NCBI GenBank assembly: GCA_964057225.1
Contig: OZ059894.1
Span: 4,216,001-4,280,000, forward strand
Direction of reading: 5' to 3'
Origin: Auanema rhodensis
Lineage: Eukaryota > Nematoda > Chromadorea > Rhabditida > Rhabditidae
Length of the DNA stretch: 64,000 nucleotides
Shown here: piece after piece, positions 8,601 to 16,689 of the stretch
Layout: the number at the start of each line of letters is the position of its first letter
Numbering within the stretch: position 1 is the first letter of the stretch
The notes under the pieces: generated by a model
What the model was told of the DNA's origin: nothing
Database searches by the model: none
Seen by the model: the letters and a program-made list of their open reading frames with translations, nothing else
Translations under genes and position numbers: made by a program

Positions 8601-11571
8601 AAGACTCAGAATGAGTAGAAACTTCTTAATAGGGGACATAGAGAAAGCGTTCCACCAAATAGAATTAGACGAAAGTCATAGAGATTTAACAAGAATTTTA
8701 TGGGTGAAAGACATTCACAAAGGAACGCAGAAAAGTAACATTCTAAACTTACGATTTACAAGAATACCTTTTGGAGTGAACAGTTCACCATTTCTATTAG
8801 CAGCAAGCATAATTTATTTTTTAAAAACGGAAAAAAGTGAAATCTCAGAAAATATATTAAGAAACATTTATGTGGACAACATAATGCTGAAAATTGAAAA
8901 TAAAGATCAAATTTTCAAATTTTATGAGGAAGTAAAAAATTTATTTTCAAAAATAGGAATGAACGTTAGAGAATTTTATACTAATGATGTAATTCAAAAA
9001 GACATGATCCCAATCAAAGACCAGATTAAAGAAACAAGCTTCAAAATACTAGGAATGCATTACAACGGTGAAAAAGATGTTTTATTAATAAAAATACCCA
9101 AATGGGAAGAGAAGTCTATAACCAAAAGAGGAATTTTGAGCTATATAAACTCAATATTCGACCCTCTCGGTATAACACAACCTCTAACATTAAAACTAAG
9201 GTTATTTTTGAAAGAAATTTGGGATTCCAAAATAGGATGGGACGAACTAATACCAGAAAAACAACAATCAGTATGGAAAACCTTATATAAAAAGATCGAA
9301 AACGAAAAAATCGAAATTAAAAGAGCAATTATCGATGAAACAAGCGATACATCTCAAAAATATGAATTTTTATTATTCACTGACGCGTCTAAAGATGTCA
9401 TAGCGGCCGTCGCATATGTGATGAGTATAAATATTCATGGAAAAATTGAAAAAATAGATTTTTTATGCTCTAAATCATCGACAATGGTTGAAGGAACCAT
9501 ACCAATGAAAGAACTAACTGCTGTTCTTTTCGGAATGAAAATGTTAAAAGAAAATATCAAAGAAATAAACGTAAAAATCAAAAATATTAAAATTTTCACT
9601 GATTCACAAGTTGTTCTATGTTGGTTACATAAGAATCCAACGAAAAAAATATATATACGGAACAGATTGAACAAAATAACAGAATTAATAACCGAAATTG
9701 AACAAGGAAACCGAAAAATTGAATTTTTTTATGTGAATACAAAGTTTAATCCTGCCGATTTACCTACGAGAGGTTTAGAAAAACCCGATGAAACATATAT
9801 GCAATGGATCGAAGGTCCTCAATGGTATAAAGCAGAAAAAGAACGAAATTTGCACATAAAAACATTGAAAGAAGTTATAGAAAAGTATTGTGATGAACCA
9901 CAACTAAAAATAGTGACTTTGTTGTTAAAATCTGAAATGAATCCAGCTGAGAATCAAGATTTAGATTTCTTGGCACAAACTTTTTCATCGTATTCAAAGT
10001 TCATTAACATAATTCGCCAAGTTCTAATTTTCATCACTAAAATGCAGAAAAATATCGGAAAAACAAGTCAAAATCTGCTTGAGAATTTTTATGAAAAAGA
10101 TACGTTGACAAAAAACAAAATGATTCAACAACTTCTAATAAAATGTCATCAAAACCAAAACAGCAATTTGCTTAAAAAAGAAAAATACAAGAAATTGGAT
10201 ATAATTACAGATGATTCTGGAATATTAAGAGTGCGAGGCCGATTAGGCAACTCAGAAAATAGTAACAAACAGTATCCAATTCTTCTTTTTGGAAAAAAAA
10301 CATTCACTAAACTCATTCTTACTCACATTCATGAGACATCGCTTCATAGTTCGCGAGAAACCATGATGGCAATAGTAAGAAGAGAATTTTTCATCATAAA
10401 ACTTAAAACATGCATAAATACAGTAATTTCAAAATGTTTAAAATGTAAAAAATTAAATAATAGGCCATATAAATACCCAAATTATCCTCAATTACCAAAA
10501 GAAAGAGTCCTAATATATAAACCTTTCGAAAATATAGGTATTGATTACGCCGGTCCGTTATTAGTAAAAACAAATAGTAATTATGACAAGAAGGTTTGGA
10601 TTATGTTAATTACTTGCCTGTGTACACGAGCAGTATATTTGGATTTAGCCAATGATTGCTCCAGTAAAGAATTAACACTAAATCTGAGAAAATTTTTTGC
10701 TCGAAAACGAGTACCAACAAAAATAATATCAGATAACGGCAGTCAGTTTATAAAAACTGATAAAATTCTCGAAACTTTCATTGAAAAAAAGCATGTAAAC
10801 TGGCAAAAAATAACTCCTTATTCACCATGGAAAGGAGGATTTTATGAAAGATTGATTGGAGTAACAAAAAAGTACTTAATAAAAACACTTGGAACAAGAA
10901 CAGTTTATTTCAATGAATTAAGTACAATTTTAACAGAAATTGAAAATATAATAAATTCGAGACCTATATCGTACATACATGACGATTTTGACAAAATAAT
11001 AACTCCTAAAAGTCTAGAGTACTACCATTCAGAAAACCTCATTTGCGAATTCTCGGATAATGCAAAGAAAACAAATTTATCTCAAATTAACGAAATAAAA
11101 GACTGGATGAGTATTTGCAATAGAACTATTTCGGAATTTTGGAGAGAATGGTCTTTAACTTACCTTGAAGAACTAAGAGCATTATCTAACAAGAGTGCTA
11201 TCAACAAAAACTGTAATAAAACAAATCCCAAAGTTGGTGAAATTGTTTTATGCATTGAAAATAACGTAAAAAGACACAAATGGCCACTTGCAATTATTGA
11301 AGAATTGATATATTCGCAAGATGGAGAGATCAGAACCGTCAAAATTAGAAATTCTGAAGGGAATCGATTTCTCAGATCTATTAATCATCTCATCCCTCTG
11401 GAAATATCAGAAAATACACCAAATAACGAAGAAAATCATAGAATAAACAGTGAATCATTGCAAAATCATGAAAAAAGTAATGAACCAAAAAATATAAAAG
11501 AGGATAATCCAGAATTATGGAAAAATAGACTTCGGAATATCGAAAAAATTGACTACACTATGTTCTTTTAG
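5626..11571 (+). CDS. BEL/Pao Gag-Pol polyprotein
   Basis: 1981 residues in one open frame, so gag and pol need no frameshift. Order by residue: Gag N-terminus with an acidic stretch near 140-165 and a likely coiled coil near 215-240; DUF1759-type Gag core from about 290; three zinc knuckles at 509-522, 541-554 and 559-571; aspartic protease with DTCS at 675-678; reverse transcriptase with motif A Asp 1004, an FGVNSSPF motif B, and YVDN at 1082-1085; RNase H with D1253, E1296, D1326 and D1378; integrase zinc site (H1569, H1573, C1604, C1607) and DDE core D1640, D1703, E1741; DUF5641-like tail about 1835-1925. It would make virus-like particles, cDNA and integration complexes. Two points are unusual: Cys instead of Gly in the protease triad, and Asn for the second Asp of the RT box. 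The frame is undamaged; the Met at 5626 is the first in frame after the native leader. Confidence 0.96.
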   Translation: MSSQGNKNDNSAYKSAIQRKINCTLARREKIKIIFDSDLNEMEVYLPEIKEYLNYFVRFMESVISLRIEEDFPIIKEKVENSIIIENWEIIKNEIYFIAKNINSDIQSASREEIKLCIRNFKLNEKDFLEAINQKDLIEIEEEPSDNEEETQFSSEEDLESEYEKLSQRFTPTNFKINQLKSKHAKCVYQTPIKKGTPNLIISPRAKQTVQYKENDLLSKIKQLTNNLNELKTKYNEEIGKTHKKCVIHKRTEKYESNEEYNTESDEENISYGKNKHKIMKNEGFKPKMELQKFDGEIKKFKEFYNMFKMLIHNNKKITKLEKLYYLKTSLTGFPSQLLEHISLEANNYAKALKLLKDTFDRPYEIKKDLKMELSNVRKSYNNPIHARENFYKIKSIISALEEYENVDNDEIIEIIKSKFDIEINTKISEIEITEKRRMNIEDVLKCIEIKIEAGIAATKNSKSEKYEHRSTINFLTNSNKERKPKTIKNYNRMNENNYSPTKQIEKTCIYCRMDNHDTKYCRKLKPISEKRNIIMQNKVCWICFSKKHSSFECKEKPCEICNGRHHQSICIKNQYANEQTTLKNNRNAYANEGTPNQNERKYYANEERPETSTNRWQSRTIRAKFSNNEKCNRKGIIRTNLLSENINNTEKNRNNTFFISFFKTYHKNLVILFDTCSHQSFIKEKTAKLLNLKILNEKSLSISSINNNIKNISSREVMWDIPEVKKAVKLMSIDQITKYVNMPILNEEDIKEIKAYKLKSNTLLFEKGLVEPDILIGMDNFFDFVPKTFKSINIRNDLIIIPTIIHPIIAQSDCNDSNSKESVQNEDISCFLNGISLNNDNKKATKEEIRKYEDKMAWKHFYDNVQYVNDRIKVKFPIRPDVQSINDNYGKSIGCLNGILNTMKDKTDILMKYNETMMEQMKTGILEIAPEQNHPFFTYYIPHHYVLKLSSLTTKLRIVLNASSKKKNEKSLNDILYQGEGIIPSLAGMLIRLRMSRNFLIGDIEKAFHQIELDESHRDLTRILWVKDIHKGTQKSNILNLRFTRIPFGVNSSPFLLAASIIYFLKTEKSEISENILRNIYVDNIMLKIENKDQIFKFYEEVKNLFSKIGMNVREFYTNDVIQKDMIPIKDQIKETSFKILGMHYNGEKDVLLIKIPKWEEKSITKRGILSYINSIFDPLGITQPLTLKLRLFLKEIWDSKIGWDELIPEKQQSVWKTLYKKIENEKIEIKRAIIDETSDTSQKYEFLLFTDASKDVIAAVAYVMSINIHGKIEKIDFLCSKSSTMVEGTIPMKELTAVLFGMKMLKENIKEINVKIKNIKIFTDSQVVLCWLHKNPTKKIYIRNRLNKITELITEIEQGNRKIEFFYVNTKFNPADLPTRGLEKPDETYMQWIEGPQWYKAEKERNLHIKTLKEVIEKYCDEPQLKIVTLLLKSEMNPAENQDLDFLAQTFSSYSKFINIIRQVLIFITKMQKNIGKTSQNLLENFYEKDTLTKNKMIQQLLIKCHQNQNSNLLKKEKYKKLDIITDDSGILRVRGRLGNSENSNKQYPILLFGKKTFTKLILTHIHETSLHSSRETMMAIVRREFFIIKLKTCINTVISKCLKCKKLNNRPYKYPNYPQLPKERVLIYKPFENIGIDYAGPLLVKTNSNYDKKVWIMLITCLCTRAVYLDLANDCSSKELTLNLRKFFARKRVPTKIISDNGSQFIKTDKILETFIEKKHVNWQKITPYSPWKGGFYERLIGVTKKYLIKTLGTRTVYFNELSTILTEIENIINSRPISYIHDDFDKIITPKSLEYYHSENLICEFSDNAKKTNLSQINEIKDWMSICNRTISEFWREWSLTYLEELRALSNKSAINKNCNKTNPKVGEIVLCIENNVKRHKWPLAIIEELIYSQDGEIRTVKIRNSEGNRFLRSINHLIPLEISENTPNNEENHRINSESLQNHEKSNEPKNIKEDNPELWKNRLRNIEKIDYTMFF
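7150..7338 (+). other. Gag triple zinc-knuckle segment
   Basis: Encodes CX2CX4HX4C (C509-C522), then 18 residues, CX2CX4HX4C (C541-C554), 4 residues, and a third knuckle CX2CX3HX4C (C559-C571) with the HH pair usual in BEL/Pao Gag. This nucleocapsid region should bind genomic RNA. Just downstream the protein has three spaced copies of YANE, a small degenerate internal repeat. The same 18-residue spacing recurs in the 3' accessory product. Confidence 0.85.
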
Positions 11572-11619
11572 CTATAACAACATTGAATTAAATTAAATTT
11601 TGTAGATGAATAGTGTAGT
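11552..11619. other. 10-bp inverted repeat around the gag-pol stop
   Basis: ACTACACTAT at 11552-11561 is reverse-complemented at 11610-11619, bracketing the TAG stop at 11569-11571 with a 48-base loop. It could be chance in AT-rich sequence or a 3'-end structure. Confidence 0.4.
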
Positions 11620-11783
11620 TTCTAGAATAAAAAAAAAAAAAAAATATATATATATTAATTTTAAATAAAAAGTAATTCAAATTATGTGAAGAGAGTTAAT
11701 CGGTCGTTTTTTTTGCGGCGGATGATTCGTGACACGTCATAACGTTACGTGAACGTCACGTAAAGTCACGCAACCAGAAATAG
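11572..11783 (+). promoter_or_regulatory. Spacer between pol and the 3' frame: poly(A) tract and bZIP-like motifs
   Basis: AATAAA at 11626-11631 leads into a run of about 16 A and a TA microsatellite to about 11655; this may be a polyadenylation signal for a gag-pol mRNA. From 11733 there is a dense group of ACGT-core sites: CACGTCATAA (11733-11742), TTACGTGA (11745-11752), ACGTCACGTAA (11753-11763) and a further GTCACG. The first is shared exactly with the LTR U3. The group sits directly upstream of the TATA box for the accessory frame. Confidence 0.5.
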
Positions 11784-11819
11784 TATATAAAGAAAAGAAT
11801 CTAACAGAAAAATTCATTT
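11784..11819 (+). promoter_or_regulatory. Internal core promoter: TATA plus Inr
   Basis: TATATAAAG (11784-11792) is followed by TCATTT (11814-11819), an exact TCAKTY Inr with A+1 at 11816, 32 bases after the first T of the TATA. That is close to canonical spacing. The ATG of the accessory frame at 11823 would then have a 7-base leader, which is short; the true start may be slightly upstream. Confidence 0.5.
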
Positions 11820-11822
11820 CTC

Positions 11823-12325
11823 ATGAAGGAACAGAACGAAATCATGAATGATTATGAAGAACTACTTCTGGAGGAAGGAATTGAAGAAAACCAAGCAACC
11901 ACCGACAATCTCATAGAAAGAATATCTTTTCTGGAGAAACACGTGGTTACTATGTGTGAAGCACTGAAGAAATTGAATGATATTTACTCTGAAAAACGAG
12001 AGATAAGTAGTAAACAACCAGAAAAGGTATATAATTTAATAATAAACAACTTATAAATAACAAAAAATTATTTAAGAAAGATGGTACATCAACTATAACA
12101 TATAAACCGAAGGCATACTGCAAACTCTGTAAAAAAGAACACAACACCGAAAAATGTTCCCAACATCCATCTAAACTTTCTAAGTTTACCAAAGCAGTCT
12201 CTATGAAGTTATGCTTACTCTGTCTTAACAGACATAAAGGAGATTGCACAAAAGCAAAAATTTGTAAATTTTGTAATTTGAAGCAGTATAATTTTATTAT
12301 CTGCCCATGTACCAAACGAAAATAA
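11823..12325 (+). CDS. Accessory Gag-like zinc-knuckle protein, probably spliced
   Basis: Exon 1, 11823-12026, gives 68 codons rich in Glu with a likely coiled coil near 30-55. Unspliced, the frame stops at 12056. Removing 12027-12076 (GT...AG) joins phase 0 to 12077-12325 and gives 150 residues. The second exon encodes knuckles C83-C95 (CX2CX3HX4C), an 18-residue spacer, C114-C125 (CX2CX3HX3C), 5 residues, and a degenerate third unit from C131 lacking the HH pair. The 18-residue spacer equals that in Gag, so it is probably a diverged copy of the Gag nucleocapsid fused to a coiled coil. Possible roles are RNA binding, packaging help, or modulation of particles; none is shown. It has its own TATA and Inr. 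A programmed frameshift is the alternative to splicing. Confidence 0.6.
12027..12076 (+). other. Candidate 50-bp intron in accessory gene
   Basis: Donor AAAG/GTATAT, acceptor TTATTTAAG/AAAG. The interior is AT-rich and carries stop codons in the upstream frame. 50 bp is 2 mod 3, exactly the shift needed to join the coiled-coil frame to the zinc-knuckle frame. The acceptor AAG is weaker than the usual CAG. Confidence 0.55.
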
Positions 12326-12392
12326 ACATTTTTAAATGAAATAAAATGAATTCTTTCGTGAAACATATTAAAAAACCCGATTCGGGCTGGAA
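12326..12392 (+). other. Pre-LTR segment without an obvious polypurine tract
   Basis: 67 bp between the accessory stop and the 3' LTR. It has AT-rich sequence, a short GC hairpin (CCCGA/TCGGG, 12376-12386), and GGCTGGAA against the LTR. A polypurine tract for plus-strand priming is expected here but only this weak purine-rich stretch is seen. Confidence 0.5.
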
Positions 12393-12710
12393 TGTTTCGT
12401 ATATTATACGAAATTTAATGAAAGTAACGGAGAAACTATTAAAAAAGTGAGAATTCATTAAATATTAAAATCATCCTGAAAAGAAATTATTCATTAATCA
12501 TTTATTCTCATTTGGTTTGAGAAAACCGGTTGAATACGCGTCACGTCATAAGCGCGTGAAATTGACGTAACGAGGACTAAAAAGTTATCTTTCAGTTCAC
12601 ATAGTTGGCTCATAGCGCGTAGTCGCATATTTAATAATATATATCGTGATTCATAAAATATTTCTTATAAATAAATCATTTTCATTATATTTCGTTTTAA
12701 TTTCGAGATA
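12393..12710 (+). repeat. 3' long terminal repeat
   Basis: 318 bp, matching the 5' LTR throughout with a constant offset of 8476. It carries the same Inr (12592-12597), DPE and AATAAA (12670-12675). The latter would serve 3'-end formation of the genomic RNA. Confidence 0.93.
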
Positions 12711-12715
12711 ACATA
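12711..12715. other. Target-site duplication, right copy
   Basis: ACATA follows the 3' LTR and matches the left flank. Satellite continues in register from here. A 4-6 bp duplication is the normal range for BEL/Pao integrases. Confidence 0.85.
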
Positions 12716-13713
12716 CACTAATGCATCATTTTTCAAAAGATCATAACTAATTTTTGTATCAAGCGTTTCTCAATGTAGTATAGTGCGTTCGATGCGGATT
12801 TTTAAGCTGCGTCGATCTGTGTTATCAGATTTGCGCTAGCTTAAAAATGCACCGAGATATCAACTGATATAAGTTCACACTTATATCCTCGATTTTCACC
12901 CTGAAGAATTAATTTTTTCGTTGAATAACATTGTCCATCGTCTTTGCCTTGAAAAATGGAATCTAAAAACATCTACTTTTTGCTAAATTATTTTGAAATT
13001 TTTCGAAACAATTTTTGTCAAAATGTTTTTGGAAGCAATGTTGAGTGTACATGGAAACTCAACATACACTAATGCATCATTTTTCTAACGATCATAACTA
13101 ATTTTTGTATTAAGCTTTTCTCAATGTAGTATAGTGCATTCGATGCAGATTTTTAAGCTGCGTCGATCTGTGTTATCAGATTTGCGCTAGCTTAAAAATG
13201 CACCGAGATATCAACTGATATAAGTTCACACTTATATCCTCGATTTTCACCCTGAAGAATTAACTTTTTCGTTGAATAACATTGTCTATCGTCTTTGCCT
13301 TGAAAAATGGAATCTAAAAACATCTACTATTTGCTAAATTATTTTGAAATTTTTCGAAAAAATTTTTGTCAAAATGTTTTTGGAAGCAATGTTGAGTGTA
13401 CATGGAAACTCAACATACACTAATGCATCATTTTTCAAACGATCATAACTAATTTTTGTATCAAGCGTTTTTCAATGTAGTATAGTGCATTCGATGCGGA
13501 TTTTTAAGCTGCGTCGATCTGTGTTATCAGATTTGCGCTAGCTTAAAAATGCACCGAGATATCAACTGATATAAGTTCACACTTATATCCTCGATTTTCA
13601 CCCTGAAGAAATAATTTTTTCGTTGAATATTATTGTCCATCGTCTTTGCCTTAAAAAAAGGAATCTAAAAACATCTACTTTTTGCTAAATTATTTTGAAA
13701 TTTTTCGAAAAAA

Positions 13714-15819
13714 TTTTTGTCAAAATGTTTTTGGAAGCAATGTTGAGTGTACATGGAAACTCAACATACACTAATGCATCATTTTTCAAAAGATCATAAC
13801 TAATTTTTGTATCAAGCGTTTCTCAATGTAGTATAGTGCGTTCGATGCGGATTTTTAAGCTGCGTCGATCTGTGTTATCAGATTTGCGCTAGCTTAAAAA
13901 TGCACCGAGATATCAACTGATATAAGTTCACACTTATATCCTCGATTTTCACCCTGAAGAATTAATTTTTTCGTTGAATAACATTGTCCATCGTCTTTGC
14001 CTTGAAAAATGGAATCTAAAAACATCTACTTTTTGCTAAATTATTTTGAAATTTTTCGAAACAATTTTTGTCAAAATGTTTTTGGAAGCAATGTTGAGTG
14101 TACATGGAAACTCAACATACACTAATGCATCATTTTTCTAAAGATCATAACTAATTTTTGTATTAAGCTTTTCTCAATGTAGTATAGTGCATTCGATGCA
14201 GATTTTTAAGCTGCGTCGATCTGTGTTATCAGATTTGCGCTAGCTTAAAAATGCACCGAGATATCAACTGATATAAGTTCACACTTATATCCTCGATTTT
14301 CACCCTGAAGAAATAATTTTTTCGTTGAATAACATTGTCCATCGTCTTTGCCTTGAAAAATGGAATCTAAAAACATCTACTTTTTGCTAAATTATCTTGA
14401 AATTTTTCGAAACAATTTTTGTCAAAATGTTTTTGGAAGCAATGTTGAGTGTACATGGAAACTCAACATACACTAATGCATCATTTTTCAAACGATCATA
14501 ACTAATTTTTGTATCAAGCGTTTCTTAATGTAGTATAGTGCATTCGATGCGGATTTTTAAGCTGCGTCGATCTGTGTTATCAGATTTGCGCTAGCTTAAA
14601 AATGCACCGAGATATCAACTGATATAAGTTCACACTTATATCCTCGATTTTCACCCTGAAGAAATAATTTTTTCGTTGAATATTATTGTCCATCGTCTTT
14701 GCCTTAAAAAAAGGAATCTAAAAACATCTACTTTTTGCTAAATTATTTTGAAATTTTTCGAAAAAATTTTTGTCAAAATGTTTTTGGAAGCAATGTTGAG
14801 TGTACATGGAAACTCAACATACACTAATGCATCATTTTTCAAAAGATCATAACTAATTTTTGTATCAAGCGTTTCTCAATGTAGTATAGTGCGTTCGATG
14901 CGGATTTTTAAGCTGCGTCGATCTGTGTTATCAGATTTGCGCTAGCTTAAAAATGCACCGAGATATCAACTGATATAAGTTCACACTTATATCCTCGATT
15001 TTCACCCTGAAGAATTAATTTTTTCGTTGAATAACATTGTCCATCGTCTTTGCCTTGAAAAATGGAATCTAAAAACATCTACTTTTTGCTAAATTATTTT
15101 GAAATTTTTCGAAACAATTTTTGTCAAAATGTTTTTGGAAGCAATGTTGAGTGTACATGGAAACTCAACATACACTAATGCATCATTTTTCTAAAGATCA
15201 TAACTAATTTTTGTATTAAGCTTTTCTCAATGTAGTATAGTGCATTCGATGCAGATTTTTAAGCTGCGTCGATCTGTGTTATCAGATTTGCGCTAGCTTA
15301 AAAATGCACCGAGATATCAACTGATATAAGTTCACACTTATATCCTCGATTTTCACCCTGAAGAAATAATTTTTTCGTTGAATAACATTGTCCATCGTCT
15401 TTGCCTTGAAAAATGGAATCTAAAAACATCTACTTTTTGCTAAATTATCTTGAAATTTTTCGAAACAATTTTTGTCAAAATGTTTTTGGAAGCAATGTTG
15501 AGTGTACATGGAAACTCAACATACACTAATGCATCATTTTTCAAACGATCATAACTAATTTTTGTATCAAGCGTTTCTTAATGTAGTATAGTGCATTCGA
15601 TGCGGATTTTTAAGCTGCGTCGATCTGTGTTATCAGATTTGCGCTAGCTTAAAAATGCACCGAGATATCAACTGATATAAGTTCACACTTATATCCTCGA
15701 TTTTCACCCTGAAGAAATAATTTTTTCGTTGAATAACATTGTCCATCGTCTTTGCCTTGAAAAATGGAATCTAAAAACATCTACTTTTTGCTAAATTATT
15801 TTGAAATTTTTCGAAACAA
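13714..15819. repeat. Trimeric higher-order block (two 1053-bp copies)
   Basis: Monomers at 13714, 14065 and 14416 are matched in order by those at 14767, 15118 and 15469. Diagnostics are CAAAAGATCAT with GTGCGTTC in the first, CTAAAGATCAT, GATGCAG and ATTATCTTGA (14391 and 15444, 1053 apart) in the second. The third pair differs at the TATTATTG/AACATTG site. Confidence 0.75.
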
Positions 15820-16521
15820 TTTTTGTCAAAATGTTTTTGGAAGCAATGTTGAGTGTACATGGAAACTCAACATACACTAATGCATCATTTTTCTAACGAT
15901 CATAACTAATTTTTGTATTAAGCTTTTCTCAATGTAGTATAGTGCATTCGATGCAGATTTTTAAGCTGCGTCGATCTGTGTTATCAGATTTGCGCTAGCT
16001 TAAAAATGCACCGAGATATCAACTGATATAAGTTCACACTTATATCCTCGATTTTCACCCTGAAGAATTAATTTTTTCGTTGAATAACATTGTCCATCGT
16101 CTTTGCCTTGAAAAATGGAATCTAAAAACATCTACTTTTTGCTAAATTATTTTGAAATTTTTCGAAACAATTTTTGTCAAAATGTTTTTGGAAGCAATGT
16201 TGAGTGTACATGGAAACTCAACATACACTAATGCATCATTTTTCAAACGATCATAACTAATTTTTGTATCAAGCGTTTCTTAATGTAGTATAGTGCATTC
16301 GATGCGGATTTTTAAGCTGCGTCGATCTGTGTTATCAGATTTGCGCTAGCTTAAAAATGCACCGAGATATCAACTGATATAAGTTCACACTTATATCCTC
16401 GATTTTCACCCTGAAGAAATAATTTTTTCGTTGAATAACATTGTCCATCGTCTTTGCCTTGAAAAAAGGAATCTAAAAACATTTAATTTTTGCTGAATTA
16501 TTTTGAAATTTTTCGAAAAAA

Positions 16522-16689
16522 TTTTTGTCAAAATGTTTTTGGAAGCAATGTTGAGTGTACATGGAAACTCAACATACACTAATGCATCATTTTTCTAACG
16601 ATCATAACTAATTTTTGTATTAAGCTTTTCTCAATGTAGTATAGTGCATTCGATGCAGATTTTTAAGCTGCGTCGATCTGTGTTATCAG
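16522..16689. repeat. Truncated satellite monomer (168 bp)
   Basis: The monomer runs normally to CAGATTTG (ending 16694) and then enters the TCAAAATG start of the next unit. By register, 183 bp are missing. TTTG is present at both normal breakpoints, and one extra A lies at the join, which fits microhomology end joining. It is the only large indel in the window. Confidence 0.9.

Larger units (their letters stand above)
3917..12710 (+). mobile_element. BEL/Pao LTR retrotransposon, full length, rearranged leader
   Basis: The 8.8-kb element sits within one satellite monomer. Layout: 5' LTR 3917-4234, primer-binding site and tRNA-derived bases 4242-4264, inverted pol pieces 4265-5494, duplicated LTR end and second primer-binding site 5483-5517, leader 5518-5625, gag-pol 5626-11571, 3' accessory unit about 11700-12325, 3' LTR 12393-12710. 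BEL/Pao assignment rests on the single gag-pol frame, the three-knuckle Gag, the order protease-RT-RNase H-integrase, and a C-terminal DUF5641-like domain. The LTRs and the inverted copies show no difference from their partners by eye, so insertion and rearrangement are both very recent. No envelope gene is visible. Confidence 0.95.
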
